58,726 nucleotides of DNA from CAZPXH01 sp964591085 (GTDB lineage: Bacteria > Spirochaetota > Spirochaetia > DSM-27196 > CAZPXH01), in NCBI GenBank assembly GCA_964591085.1, contig CAZPXH010000014.1:1-58726 (forward strand), written 5' to 3'. Both the position numbers and the translations under genes were made by a program. Positions 45,758 to 54,140 of the stretch are shown here, piece by piece (position 1 is the first letter of the stretch; every line of letters starts with the position of its first letter). The notes beneath the pieces are model-generated. The model was not told the DNA's origin. It made no database searches and saw only the letters and a program-made list of their open reading frames with translations.

Positions 45758-46612
45758 CTAGCGCTGTTCGCGGAAACCGCCCGCAAGCGTCATGACCGCA
45801 ACGGTGCCGTAGCGGGGATGACTTCCGACTGCCACCCCGACAACACCAAAGTCCTCGTTGTAGATGCTCACCCGGTGCCCTCGGTCTGGCACCCCATCAT
45901 CAACAATCAGCTGCACCACAGTCTCCCGCCCGCTGTCCGGGCCGTAGGCGACGTTCTCTCCCACCGTACGCTGCCAGCGACCATGCCGGTTTACGCGGTC
46001 TGCGGGCCAGGACCGGTCGCTTCCCTGATGGCCCACCTCGCCTGTTTGCCCCTGGTCTCGCGCGTGATCCACGGCACCCAGGCTCATTCCGAGCGAAGGG
46101 TAGAGCAGCGGCAACGGCTCCTGGCGCTGGAGAACACGCACCGCTTCAAGTACCGCCGAAGTGCCTTCCTGGGTTTGGATCCCGGCGAAGTTGGCGGGCG
46201 AGTCCGGCTCCCGGTACAGGGAGCCATTGAAGTAGTCCAGCATTGGCTCAATGAACTCTCGCGCGTAGCGGGCCGGGTTGGAGCGGGCCATGTTCAGGTG
46301 AAGCACAACGTCCCGCTCAATCTCGGAGAGGTAGGCCGCATCAGACGCAGTATCCAGCTCGGCGACGGGCCAGCCGTCCAGTGGCCAGAACGGCGAATCC
46401 GGTCGCACATCCCGCGGAGCGCCGACGGGACCTCGCGCGCTGTCGGGCGTAGGGGAATCCTGGTCTGCCACCTTGCCATCCACCACCGGGCTTTGCGCCG
46501 CGGAGGCCTCACCCGTGGGGATTCGGATGGGAATGGTGATGCAGGACGAAAGGACCATCGGGAGAAGAACGGTCAGGGCGACCCGTGGTATCCAGGGTTT
46601 TTGAGTATTCAT
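45758..46612 (-). CDS. CAP/SCP-domain lipoprotein
   Basis: A 284-residue lipoprotein with lipobox LSSC after VALTVLLPMV. An acidic, proline-rich linker leads to a CAP domain from about residue 105: VLHLNMARSNPARYAREF, then LGMSLGAVDHARDQGQTGEVGHQG, GENVAYG and DRGHRVSIYNEDFGVVGVAVG. The two His and acidic residues of the CAP cavity are present. Bacterial CAP proteins often bind lipids or act in the envelope. The start at 46612 follows GGAG. The TetR operator at 46749 is about 140 bases upstream, so this gene is a candidate target. Confidence 0.87.
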   Translation of the reverse strand: MNTQKPWIPRVALTVLLPMVLSSCITIPIRIPTGEASAAQSPVVDGKVADQDSPTPDSARGPVGAPRDVRPDSPFWPLDGWPVAELDTASDAAYLSEIERDVVLHLNMARSNPARYAREFIEPMLDYFNGSLYREPDSPANFAGIQTQEGTSAVLEAVRVLQRQEPLPLLYPSLGMSLGAVDHARDQGQTGEVGHQGSDRSWPADRVNRHGRWQRTVGENVAYGPDSGRETVVQLIVDDGVPDRGHRVSIYNEDFGVVGVAVGSHPRYGTVAVMTLAGGFREQR

Positions 46613-46748
46613 TGATATCAGCTCCACCTCTATTCTGCCGCCCGCGCCGGTGGTTGTAAAGACCAAACGCGCGAGCTGGCCAGCGGAGCTCGCCGTTGCT
46701 CGGGGGCTATCCGCGCGTAAGCGGTGAGCTTGACTGGAATCGGTCCAG

Positions 46749-46765
46749 TACCGTACTGTACGGTA
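46749..46765 (+). promoter_or_regulatory. Perfect 17-bp inverted repeat, likely TetR operator
   Basis: TACCGTAC, a single T, then GTACGGTA forms a perfect 8-bp inverted repeat in the divergent region between the CAP lipoprotein and the TetR gene, 52 bases before the TetR start. This size and symmetry suit a TetR-family dimer and suggest autoregulation plus control of the lipoprotein gene. Confidence 0.65.
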
Positions 46766-46816
46766 CGTATCCGACTGCACATGTAGGCTTTCTGCCGACC
46801 ATTTCGGAGGCGCGGT

Positions 46817-47410
46817 GTGAAGAATAAGCACAGGTCCATTCTCAGCTCCGCCGAGCACGAGTTCCTCGAAAAGGGCTACGACGGCACTTCCATTGATGCC
46901 ATTGTCAAGGAAGTCGGTGGGTCCAAGAGCACCATCTACGCACACTTTCAGGACAAGGCAGTCCTGTTCAGCGAGACCCTCGCCAACATCACGGGGCAGC
47001 TGGACTTCGGGCTGCAGGCGGCTCGCTTGCCGGAGGGCCCAACGCTCGCCCGCCTCTCCGCAATCGGGGCGGCGTGGCTATCCACGCTGTACGCGCAGCG
47101 AACGCTCCACCTGTTGAGGACCGTGATTGCCGAGGCCCGGCGGTTTCCGGAGGTGGCCGGGCAGCTGGTGAGCGAAGGGCTTGCGGTTGCCGAGTCTCGG
47201 CTTGCGGAGGTCATCAGTGCAGAAATGGATAGCGGTCACCTCCGGTCCGCTGACCCGGTAGCAGCTGCCTCCGCGTTTGCGGGCCTGCTGCAGGGGAGCG
47301 GCTACCTGCTTGCGCTCCTATCAGATGAGGCGGTCCCATCCACGAGGCTGCTTGCAACGCAGGCGGAATCCGCCGCGGACGCCTTTCTCCGCGCCTATTC
47401 GGCTGGCTGA
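46817..47410 (+). CDS. TetR/AcrR-family transcriptional regulator
   Basis: A 197-residue repressor. The N-terminal helix-turn-helix reads ILSSAEHEFLEKGYDGTSIDAIVKEVGGSKSTIYAHFQDKAVLF (residues about 8-52), the rest is the helical ligand domain. GTG 46817 is preceded by GGAGG. The candidate operator at 46749-46765 lies just upstream. An MFS transporter gene is convergent (16-base overlap), which may be a functional link or only position. Ligand unknown. Confidence 0.92.
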   Translation: MKNKHRSILSSAEHEFLEKGYDGTSIDAIVKEVGGSKSTIYAHFQDKAVLFSETLANITGQLDFGLQAARLPEGPTLARLSAIGAAWLSTLYAQRTLHLLRTVIAEARRFPEVAGQLVSEGLAVAESRLAEVISAEMDSGHLRSADPVAAASAFAGLLQGSGYLLALLSDEAVPSTRLLATQAESAADAFLRAYSAG

Positions 47411-48750
47411 GGCGGTGCACCTGGAGCTGGACCGGTGCCATCCCTGCCGCGCCGGGGCTTTCGGCGTGGACGCCGGAGGAGCTGATAGGCCACTGCGGTG
47501 GTGCGTGGGTAGGTCCGGTACGCGACCCGGTCCAGCTGTGCTATGGCCGGCTGCACCACCAGCCGAATCAGGGCAAAGAGGGCAACCAGCACCAGCGTGA
47601 CTGCTATGAATCCGAACAAGCCACCGGGACCGAATCGCTGAATGGCCAGGCCGCCGAGGGCCGGGCCTGCAGCGCTTCCAACTCCGTACATCACTATCAG
47701 GGCTCCGGCGGCAGGCACAATCTCATCCCAGGTCAGCTGGTCGTTGGCAAGCGCAATAGACAGGCTGTACAGCGGCATTCCAAAGCCACCAAAGAGGAAC
47801 ATCAGCACCGATATCGCACCACTGCCGCTTGGCTGAATGGCCAGAAGGCTTGCCAGCATTGCGGCGATGCCGGTGCTCCAGAAGATCGCCCTCCGCCGGC
47901 CCACCCGGTCCGATAGCCAGCCGAGCGGAAGCTGCACTGCCACGGTGCCAAGCGATATCAGGAGCATCAGCAGTCCAATCTGCCCTTCGCTCAGGCCGGC
48001 GAACTGTGCCCAGCGCGGTGTCAGGCCCCAGGTGGCCCCGGTCACTGCACCGCTGATGATGGTTCCCAGACCGGCAAGGGGCGATTTGCGGAACGTGTAG
48101 AGCACCCGGACAGCTTGGCGCTGGAGCTGCGGCTGGCCGGTGACGTTCATGAGGGCCACTGGAACCAGGCAGACGGAGATCAGGATTGTGGTCACAGCAA
48201 AGATCTCAAACGTCGCCGGAGACAGGATGCCAAGCAGGGGCTGGCCCGCGCCCATTCCAAACAGGTAGACCACGCTGTAGGTGCTCAGCACGCGGCCGCG
48301 GTTGGCGGTGGTGGCCGAGCTGTTGAGCCAGCCCTCCATCACCACCAGCATGACTGAGAGGCACAATCCGGTGATCAGGCGGAGCAAGGCCCAGACTACC
48401 GGGTTGATCCACAGCACGTGGGAGATGGCGGCTGCCGATCCAATGGAGGCAAAGGCCGCAAAGGTTCGGACGTAGCCGACATTGCGGATCAGCGGCGGCG
48501 CAATCAGCGGTCCCAGAACCAGGCCTGCGTAGTTGGCAGACATGATCAGCCCGATCATGACCTCGCCAAAGCCCTCCAGTCCTGCTCGGAGGGAAATGAT
48601 TGACCCCTGCAGGCCGGTGCCGGCACTCATAAGAAAGACAGAGAGCAGGATTGCTGTGATGGTAGTTACCGGGCGATGCGTGGCATCACCCGAACCGGGA
48701 ACTGGTGCCGGCGAGACTCCGGCGGGCAGCTGCTGTGGCGCCTCCGACAC
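47395..48750 (-). CDS. MFS transporter
   Basis: A 451-residue major facilitator with 12 predicted helices. N-half blocks include GLEGFGEVMIGLIMSANYAGLVLGPLIAPPLI and the middle LPLGWLSDRVGRRRA, the A-like motif between helices 8 and 9. It resembles the YcaD-type group with conserved IRxxG near helix 4. The C-terminus is Arg/Pro-rich and cytosolic. The substrate is not determinable. The convergent TetR gene overlaps by 16 bases; drug or metabolite export under that regulator is possible but not shown. Confidence 0.9.
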   Translation of the reverse strand: MSEAPQQLPAGVSPAPVPGSGDATHRPVTTITAILLSVFLMSAGTGLQGSIISLRAGLEGFGEVMIGLIMSANYAGLVLGPLIAPPLIRNVGYVRTFAAFASIGSAAAISHVLWINPVVWALLRLITGLCLSVMLVVMEGWLNSSATTANRGRVLSTYSVVYLFGMGAGQPLLGILSPATFEIFAVTTILISVCLVPVALMNVTGQPQLQRQAVRVLYTFRKSPLAGLGTIISGAVTGATWGLTPRWAQFAGLSEGQIGLLMLLISLGTVAVQLPLGWLSDRVGRRRAIFWSTGIAAMLASLLAIQPSGSGAISVLMFLFGGFGMPLYSLSIALANDQLTWDEIVPAAGALIVMYGVGSAAGPALGGLAIQRFGPGGLFGFIAVTLVLVALFALIRLVVQPAIAQLDRVAYRTYPRTTAVAYQLLRRPRRKPRRGRDGTGPAPGAPPQPAE

Positions 48751-48762
48751 AGGCCGAACGTA

Positions 48763-49704
48763 TCACGCCGCAGGTGGCGCGGGAAGCGGCCTCCTGCCAA
48801 TCCCCACGGCAATCAGCACCAAAGCGGCGCCCAGCCACTGCAGTGGCTCCAGTTGCTCCCCAAGCAGGGCCCACCCCGCGATTGCGGTAACCACCGGAAT
48901 CCCGTTGAGGTAGAGGCTCACCCGCCCGGCGGTCTCGTGACGGAGCGCCCAGTTGTACAGGAAGAAGGCACCGACGGTTGCGCCAAGTGAAAGGAAGACA
49001 AGCGCAAGCCAACCGAGGGTTCCCAGCTCTACCAGACTCCGTTGTGGTGCGCGCAGGGCGGCAAGCAGCGCGATGAAGACTGCTCCCCCAAAGAGCACCT
49101 GAATGGTGGTGACGGTGAAGGGCTCGTGGTCCTGGGTGACCTTTCGCGCAAGCACCGTGTAGAACGACGCGGCAAGTACCGCCCCAAGCATGAGCAAGGT
49201 ACCGGCAAGCACATCAGTTGGTACGGCCAGTGCTCCCGCGCCGCTCGCCGGCGTCGCTGCATTTGGCGCACCCAGGACTAGCAGCGCTATTCCGGCCAGC
49301 GACATGAGGACCGCGGCAAGCGATCCTCGTGTCATCGCCTCTCCAAGCAGGAGCGCAGCCAGCGCAAGAACCACCAGCGGAATGGTCGCGATGATGAGGG
49401 ATGCAAGCGTTGCCGGGATCAGGCGGATTCCGTAGCTCTCAAAAATGAAGTAGGCAACCGGCTCTGCAAGTGCGGTCAGCGCAATAAGCACCGCCTGCCG
49501 CCGGGACAGACGCGGCCAACCCCGCAGGCTCTGGATCAGCACCATCACCGGTGCGGCAATGGCAAAGCGGACGGCCATGTAGGCCGGCGGGGTGATCCGT
49601 TCCAGCACGTACTTGGACGCAACAAAGGAGAGACCCCACAGCAGCAGTGTTCCTGCCAGGGCAAGCTGTACGAGAGCGGCGGGAGCCGTGTGCCTGCTTT
49701 CCAT
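48763..49704 (-). CDS. EamA-family (DMT) transporter
   Basis: A 313-residue membrane protein with ten helices in two EamA repeats (about 12-145 and 165-300). Repeat features are LLLWGLSFVASKYVLERITPPAYMAVRF and LGATVGAFFLYNWALRHETAGRVSLYLNGIPVVTAIAGWALLGEQLEPLQWLGAALV. ATG 49704 gives the usual N-terminus; the longer frame is not family-like. It probably exports amino acids or other metabolites. It is divergent from msrB with 33 bases between. Confidence 0.92.
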   Translation of the reverse strand: MESRHTAPAALVQLALAGTLLLWGLSFVASKYVLERITPPAYMAVRFAIAAPVMVLIQSLRGWPRLSRRQAVLIALTALAEPVAYFIFESYGIRLIPATLASLIIATIPLVVLALAALLLGEAMTRGSLAAVLMSLAGIALLVLGAPNAATPASGAGALAVPTDVLAGTLLMLGAVLAASFYTVLARKVTQDHEPFTVTTIQVLFGGAVFIALLAALRAPQRSLVELGTLGWLALVFLSLGATVGAFFLYNWALRHETAGRVSLYLNGIPVVTAIAGWALLGEQLEPLQWLGAALVLIAVGIGRRPLPAPPAA

Positions 49705-49737
49705 CCGGAAGGCGCACCGTATCGTTATATTCTGAGC

Positions 49738-50184
49738 ATGATCAACTGGAACACCGTCAGCGAATACGCAAGCAAGGGCAGTCCCCAGCCTCCCCGGCGG
49801 GTAGAAAAGACACCCTCCCAGTGGAAGGCGGAGCTCACAGAGGAGCAGTTCCGCATTACCCGGCGCCACGGAACCGAGGCACCCTTCAGCTCAGAGATGT
49901 GCAGCCTCTTTACCCCGGGCACCTACGCCTGCGTGTGCTGCGGAGAAACCCTCTTCAACGCGGAAACAAAGTTTGAGAGCGGGAGCGGTTGGCCTTCATT
50001 TACGGAGCCGGTTCAGGACAACGTGATTGCCTATATCTGGGACAACTCCCTGTTCATGCGCCGGGTGGAGGTCCGCTGCAGCATCTGTGATTCCCACCTT
50101 GGCCACGTCTTCCCGGACGGACCCGAGCCCACAGGGCTCCGCTACTGCATCAATGCCCTGAGCCTGAAGAAGATCAGCGCCTGA
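49738..50184 (+). CDS. msrB: Peptide methionine-R-sulfoxide reductase B
   Basis: A 148-residue MsrB without signal peptide, so cytosolic, in contrast to the secreted MsrA at 15.4 kb. Zinc pairs are CVCC and CSIC, the catalytic Cys lies in GLRYCINALSL and FESGSGWPSFTEP is the conserved substrate block. An N-terminal Met-rich or resolving region is not needed. It reduces methionine-R-sulfoxide in proteins. ATG 49738 is the family-like start; the upstream frame is shadow. Confidence 0.96.
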   Translation: MINWNTVSEYASKGSPQPPRRVEKTPSQWKAELTEEQFRITRRHGTEAPFSSEMCSLFTPGTYACVCCGETLFNAETKFESGSGWPSFTEPVQDNVIAYIWDNSLFMRRVEVRCSICDSHLGHVFPDGPEPTGLRYCINALSLKKISA

Positions 50185-50328
50185 GCAGCCTGCGCGCCCC
50201 CACGCCAACGGTCAGTGGCGGAGCGGGGAGCCCGATCTCCGCGTAGATGGCAGCGCAGACCCCCCGCCCGAAGCCCTCGGCTCACGCCGCGCGAGTCTCC
50301 CTGCTGCGGAGACGGAGGCTGGTGATCA

Positions 50329-51315
50329 TCAGCGTCCATCCCCCGCGGTCCCGGTGCTATCGGTGGACTGCGCGTCTGCCGCGAGGGGTGCGCGGACGCG
50401 GCGGAGGAGGCGGAGCCGATCCAGGTTGGAACTGGTGAAGATGAGCGCCGGTTCCGGATCAGAGCGGCCCAGCACGGAAATCCAGGCCGTTGCCAGCGCC
50501 AGGATGGTGCGGCGTGCCTCCGCTGCTACCTCCGGGTCCTCTGCCGTGGCGCAGAGGCGGGTGCAGTCCGGATCGTAAGGATTCTCAAAGTCACAGTGGC
50601 CGGCAAACGGAATCTGCAGGTCCAACCGGCGCTGCGCGAAGGGTGCTGCTTCCAGCATGTTGTTCTGGGCGTTGCAGCGGTCTGGCTCGCCGTAGAGCAG
50701 GAGAGACGGCACGGGAAGCACATCGATTGATGCAGCAAGATCGCTGGAGTCCACGGGGTCCAGCCCCAGGTAGCCGGCGGCGCGGGGGTCGGTGGCAGCG
50801 GCGAGCATTGCAGAGAGTCCGCCCGCGCTGAACCCGGCGTAGATCACCGGGTAGTCAGGCCCGGCCACGATCTCCGCTACCTGCTGCATGACAACCGCAT
50901 TCCGGTCATGCCGGCCGGCAAAGATGCTGGAGTCACAGAAGCTGACAACCGCGGTTGGAACGCCAAAATTGGCAAAGTGCTGCGCCCAGCCCCGCATTCG
51001 GCTGAGGTCCCGCAGGAAGCCGTGTGCCAGCACAACCATTGCATCCGCGTCTTCCAGCGGCACTCGTGAGTAGCTCTCAAACTGCACGCGGCAGCCGGAC
51101 TCCGCATCAAAGCTCCCGATGCCGGGCTCCAAGGGTGGCAGCCCCTCAAACTGGGAGGTGTCGGCGGCTCTGGCGAGTAGCTCGGGTAGGGGGCCGGGCA
51201 GGTCCTCCGGCGCGGCAACAAAGGTGGTGGTCCTGCAGGCAGCCAAAAGCAGAACGCTGGCCGCGATGACCGCAGAGATTCGCAAGGCTCGGGAGTCAGG
51301 TTTCATCAGGCGCAT
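50329..51315 (-). CDS. Alpha/beta-hydrolase lipoprotein
   Basis: A 328-residue protein with lipobox LLAAC after a hydrophobic signal. The hydrolase fold shows VVLAHGFLRDLSRMRGW (oxyanion strand), IYAGFSAGGLSAML (nucleophile Ser in GFSAG), an Asp in YGEPDRCNAQN and a His in FAGHCDFENPYD, a full triad in order. Paired cysteines near CDFENPYDPDCTRLCA may form disulfides. It resembles secreted chlorophyllase/dienelactone-type hydrolases, with unknown ester substrate. It is divergent from the YhdH-type reductase. Confidence 0.83.
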   Translation of the reverse strand: MRLMKPDSRALRISAVIAASVLLLAACRTTTFVAAPEDLPGPLPELLARAADTSQFEGLPPLEPGIGSFDAESGCRVQFESYSRVPLEDADAMVVLAHGFLRDLSRMRGWAQHFANFGVPTAVVSFCDSSIFAGRHDRNAVVMQQVAEIVAGPDYPVIYAGFSAGGLSAMLAAATDPRAAGYLGLDPVDSSDLAASIDVLPVPSLLLYGEPDRCNAQNNMLEAAPFAQRRLDLQIPFAGHCDFENPYDPDCTRLCATAEDPEVAAEARRTILALATAWISVLGRSDPEPALIFTSSNLDRLRLLRRVRAPLAADAQSTDSTGTAGDGR

Positions 51316-51383
51316 GCTACGGGGGATTGCCGAATCCCGCCAGCGGCGTTGCAGAGGCCCCAGCTTGCACCCACACTTGGCGC

Positions 51384-52388
51384 ATGGACACCGAACGCTT
51401 CCCGGCCTTTCGCATTGACCGTACAGACTCCGGCGAGATCTCCGGGGCGCTGACCGCCCTGTCCCTGAGTGACCTCAGCGATGGGGAGGTGGTCATCCGC
51501 GTCAGCCATTCCAGCATCAACTACAAGGACGCGTTGGCCGCAACAGGCGCTGGACGGATCCTGCGGACCTACCCGCTGGTTGGAGGCATTGACCTGGCCG
51601 GAAGCGTTGAGTCCAGCACTGATTCCCGCTTCCAGCCGGGCGATTCCGTGCTCGTCAACGGTTGCGGCCTCAGCGAGACCCGGGATGGCGGCTACGCGGC
51701 CTTTGCCCGAGTGCCCGGAGACTCGGTCATCCCCATCCCCGATGGGATGGATGCCCGCACCGTCATGCAGCTGGGGACCGCGGGCTTCACCGCGGCGCTC
51801 GCCATCCATTTGCTGGAACACAACGGCCTTCAACCCGGGCAGGGGCCCGTTCTGGTGAACGGTGCCACCGGCGGAGTAGGCAGCGTTGCCATTGATATGC
51901 TTGTTTCACGCGGCTACGAAGTCTGCGCACTTACCGGCAAGACCGAGCACGCAGACTACCTCCGGAAGCTCGGGGCAAGCGAGGTAATCGATCGCAGAGA
52001 GCTGGACTACGGATCCAAGCCCATGGAGACGGCGCGCTGGGCCGGCGCCGTGGACAACCTGGGAGGGGATGCGCTGACCTGGCTCACCCGCACCGCGGCC
52101 TACGGGGCTGGAATCGCCTGCGTGGGCCTTGCCGCAGGCCCGCAACTGCAGACCACCGTGCTCCCCCTCATCCTCCGCGCGGTCTCCCTGCTTGGAGTCA
52201 ACTCGGTGGATACGCCCCGGGAACTCCGGCTGGCCGTCTGGGATCGCATAGCAACGGACCTCTCCCCGCGCCACCTGCACCGCATAGCATCCAGGACCGT
52301 GAACCTGGAAGAGCTCCCCGGCGCCTTTGGCGCGTACCTGGAGGGCGCAAACCTCGGCCGGACCGTAGTGGAGATTGGCCAGGGCTGA
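51384..52388 (+). CDS. acuI: YhdH/AcuI-type acrylyl-CoA reductase (quinone oxidoreductase family)
   Basis: A 334-residue zinc-free medium-chain reductase. It has INYKDALAATGAGRILRTYPLVGGIDLAGSVE at the N-terminus and the NADPH motif VLVNGATGGVGSVAIDML, then YEVCALTGKTEHADYLRKLGASEVIDR, all hallmarks of YhdH/AcuI. These reduce acrylyl-CoA to propionyl-CoA, relevant to DMSP and 3-hydroxypropionate use, and protect against toxic acrylate. The start at 51384 matches family N-termini. No acrylate or DMSP genes are adjacent, so a general detoxification role is equally possible. Confidence 0.88.
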   Translation: MDTERFPAFRIDRTDSGEISGALTALSLSDLSDGEVVIRVSHSSINYKDALAATGAGRILRTYPLVGGIDLAGSVESSTDSRFQPGDSVLVNGCGLSETRDGGYAAFARVPGDSVIPIPDGMDARTVMQLGTAGFTAALAIHLLEHNGLQPGQGPVLVNGATGGVGSVAIDMLVSRGYEVCALTGKTEHADYLRKLGASEVIDRRELDYGSKPMETARWAGAVDNLGGDALTWLTRTAAYGAGIACVGLAAGPQLQTTVLPLILRAVSLLGVNSVDTPRELRLAVWDRIATDLSPRHLHRIASRTVNLEELPGAFGAYLEGANLGRTVVEIGQG

Positions 52389-52471
52389 GGGGGAGTCCTG
52401 GCGTTCAGGGACCGAGGAAGTAGACTGCACCCGCGTTTGTAGCGGTTGCGTTCATTTCCAGCGCGCTGAAT

Positions 52472-52882
52472 TTGGAGTGGTTGCTGATCCTCGGACTTGC
52501 CGTTCTGGACTACCTGCTGATCATCCTGAGCGCCACATTGCTTGGGCCGCTGTACTTCCTCAGCAAGTGGAGGGGAGCGCGATACTTCACTGCTGCCAGG
52601 GTTCTGCAAGCCATCTTTGGCCATTTGGCAACGTTGGCTGCGGGTCTTGGGCTTGCTTTGGGCGTCAGCGTGCTTGCCGAACGCGGAGTGACGGTTTCCG
52701 CGCAGATGTGGGCCGCAAGCTCAGCGATTCTCCTGGTCTCCATTGCTTCAGATGAGCTGAGCTACCGGGCATACACCCGGCGCTACGGGAAGGCGCAGGA
52801 AGTCCCCCCGGATGTGCGGGAAGAGGTGGAGACGCTGTGCCGGGAGGCAGGGGTTCGAACCCCGCGTCCCAGTTCACAATGA
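52472..52882 (+). CDS. Small hypothetical membrane protein
   Basis: A 136-residue protein from a TTG start. Three hydrophobic helices at about 3-27, 45-68 and 78-93 precede a charged C-terminal tail (SYRAYTRRYGKAQEVPPDVREEVETLC). No family recognised. A T-arm-like GGGGTTCGAACCCC occurs near the 3' end but no tRNA surrounds it. It overlaps a 46-codon frame by four bases (ATGA). Confidence 0.5.
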   Translation: MEWLLILGLAVLDYLLIILSATLLGPLYFLSKWRGARYFTAARVLQAIFGHLATLAAGLGLALGVSVLAERGVTVSAQMWAASSAILLVSIASDELSYRAYTRRYGKAQEVPPDVREEVETLCREAGVRTPRPSSQ

Positions 52883-53019
52883 GCCACCCCGCTGTGACCG
52901 AACGAATCTGGCGGATGGGCTTCTCCATCTCAGCGGATGGCGAGCTACTTCCAACGGACAACCGGGCCTGCTTGGACATCCCGCCGATCGAGACCGGGCA
53001 GGGCCCTGTCACCGAGTAG
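52879..53019 (+). CDS. Possible 46-residue protein coupled to the membrane gene
   Basis: An ATG frame begins in an ATGA overlap with the preceding stop and runs 46 codons to a TAG inside a terminator-like hairpin. The peptide (ERIWRMGFSISADGELLPTD in the middle) has balanced composition and no repeats. The ATGA coupling and hairpin at its end favour a real gene, but there is no homolog I can name. Confidence 0.4.
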   Translation: MSHPAVTERIWRMGFSISADGELLPTDNRACLDIPPIETGQGPVTE

Positions 53020-53032
53020 GCCGCTACGGCCT
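53018..53032 (+). terminator. Short bidirectional hairpin between convergent genes
   Basis: AGGCCG, loop CTA, CGGCCT forms a perfect 6-bp stem at the stop of the 46-codon frame and 3 bases before the end of the convergent prenyltransferase gene. No long T-run follows on either side. Confidence 0.42.
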
Positions 53033-53035
53033 CCT

Positions 53036-54004
53036 TCAAGTTCCTCGGGCGATTGTCACCACCAGGATCACCATCACGGCAAAGACGCTTGTGAGAATCA
53101 TTGGGGTGGAACCCGCTACCACGGCTGCGTGCCCGGAATCGTCCTTGCCCCGGAGCTGGCCCGCGCCAAGCAGGGTTGCCAGCAGGGGCAGACCGGAGGC
53201 GACGGCGTAGGCCAGCCACGGAAGCTGTGCAGGCGGGGTCAGGCCAAGGGGCCCAAAGGCAAGGGCCAGCCCCACAAACCAGGCAACTGCAGCGCCGGTG
53301 AGCAGGAGCATGACCCGGTAGCTTCCCGGAATGCTTCTTCCGGCCGTCCAGTTGGGCTTGCCGGCGGCACGGTCGCCGTCCCGGTCCGGGAGCTGGTAGC
53401 AGAACACAAATAGAAGCGCGTAGGCCACGCTCAGGGGTGCAAGGAGCAGCAGCACCGGCGATAGCTGCGCCCCAACCGAGACGTAGCCGAACAGCGGCAC
53501 AACCAGGCCCACGGTAGTCGCTGTGGACACCTCGCCCAGGCCGCGATAGGCCAGCCGGACCGGCGGTGCGGTGTAGAACCACGAGAGGAAATTGCCCGCA
53601 ATCACGAGTGCGGCGAACAGTGGTCCGGCCTGATAGCGCAGGGTGAACCACAGACCCAGCGCCAGTGAGAGCACAATGAGGCCGGCGGCGATGCCGATGG
53701 CAGCTGACCGGAGTTCCGGCCGGCGAACGAGAACCCCGGTTCCGCCGGACAGCGGTCCGGGCTGGGCGTGCTGGTCAGCCTCTATATCAAAGGCCTCGTT
53801 GCTGTAGGACACCGAGAGGTGCGCGGGCATCATCACCAGGTAGCCGAGGACCGCTTGCCACAGGTCTACACTCGCACCCAGGGCGCGCGCAACGAGCACT
53901 CCGTAGATGTAGATGACCACGCCCAGCGCCAGGTAGTGCAGGCGCCCCAGGCGGATCAGGTCCAGAAGGACCGGCGGCGGGTTCTCAGCAGGGGCATTTC
54001 CCAT
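53036..54004 (-). CDS. UbiA-superfamily prenyltransferase
   Basis: A 322-residue enzyme with nine predicted membrane helices. The first Asp motif is SNEAFDIEADQHAQPGPLSGG and the second QLPDRDGDRAAGKPNWTAG, both with aspartates for Mg-prenyl diphosphate. It differs from the MenA-like enzyme at 22.5 kb and is nearer to UbiA-type group members. It joins a prenyl chain to an aromatic or other acceptor, not identified. It lies 136 bases downstream of an alpha/alpha-toroid gene on the same strand, which is suggestive but not proof of shared function. Confidence 0.85.
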   Translation of the reverse strand: MGNAPAENPPPVLLDLIRLGRLHYLALGVVIYIYGVLVARALGASVDLWQAVLGYLVMMPAHLSVSYSNEAFDIEADQHAQPGPLSGGTGVLVRRPELRSAAIGIAAGLIVLSLALGLWFTLRYQAGPLFAALVIAGNFLSWFYTAPPVRLAYRGLGEVSTATTVGLVVPLFGYVSVGAQLSPVLLLLAPLSVAYALLFVFCYQLPDRDGDRAAGKPNWTAGRSIPGSYRVMLLLTGAAVAWFVGLALAFGPLGLTPPAQLPWLAYAVASGLPLLATLLGAGQLRGKDDSGHAAVVAGSTPMILTSVFAVMVILVVTIARGT

Positions 54005-54140
54005 GATGGCAGTAAGGTATACCCGCGGGACCGGAGGGGTCAGCAGGTCCGAGGCGCATCAGGTCCGATTATGCCGGGGACTACGTCGGACGGGATTCCC
54101 GGTCAACGCCAGGACCCGCTACCGGGATGAGACGGGCGGC

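Noticed and set aside
52850..52882. T-arm-like GGGGTTCGAACCCC suggesting a tRNA
   Set aside because: T stem pairs poorly, no complementary acceptor strand upstream, and it lies inside an open membrane-protein frame.
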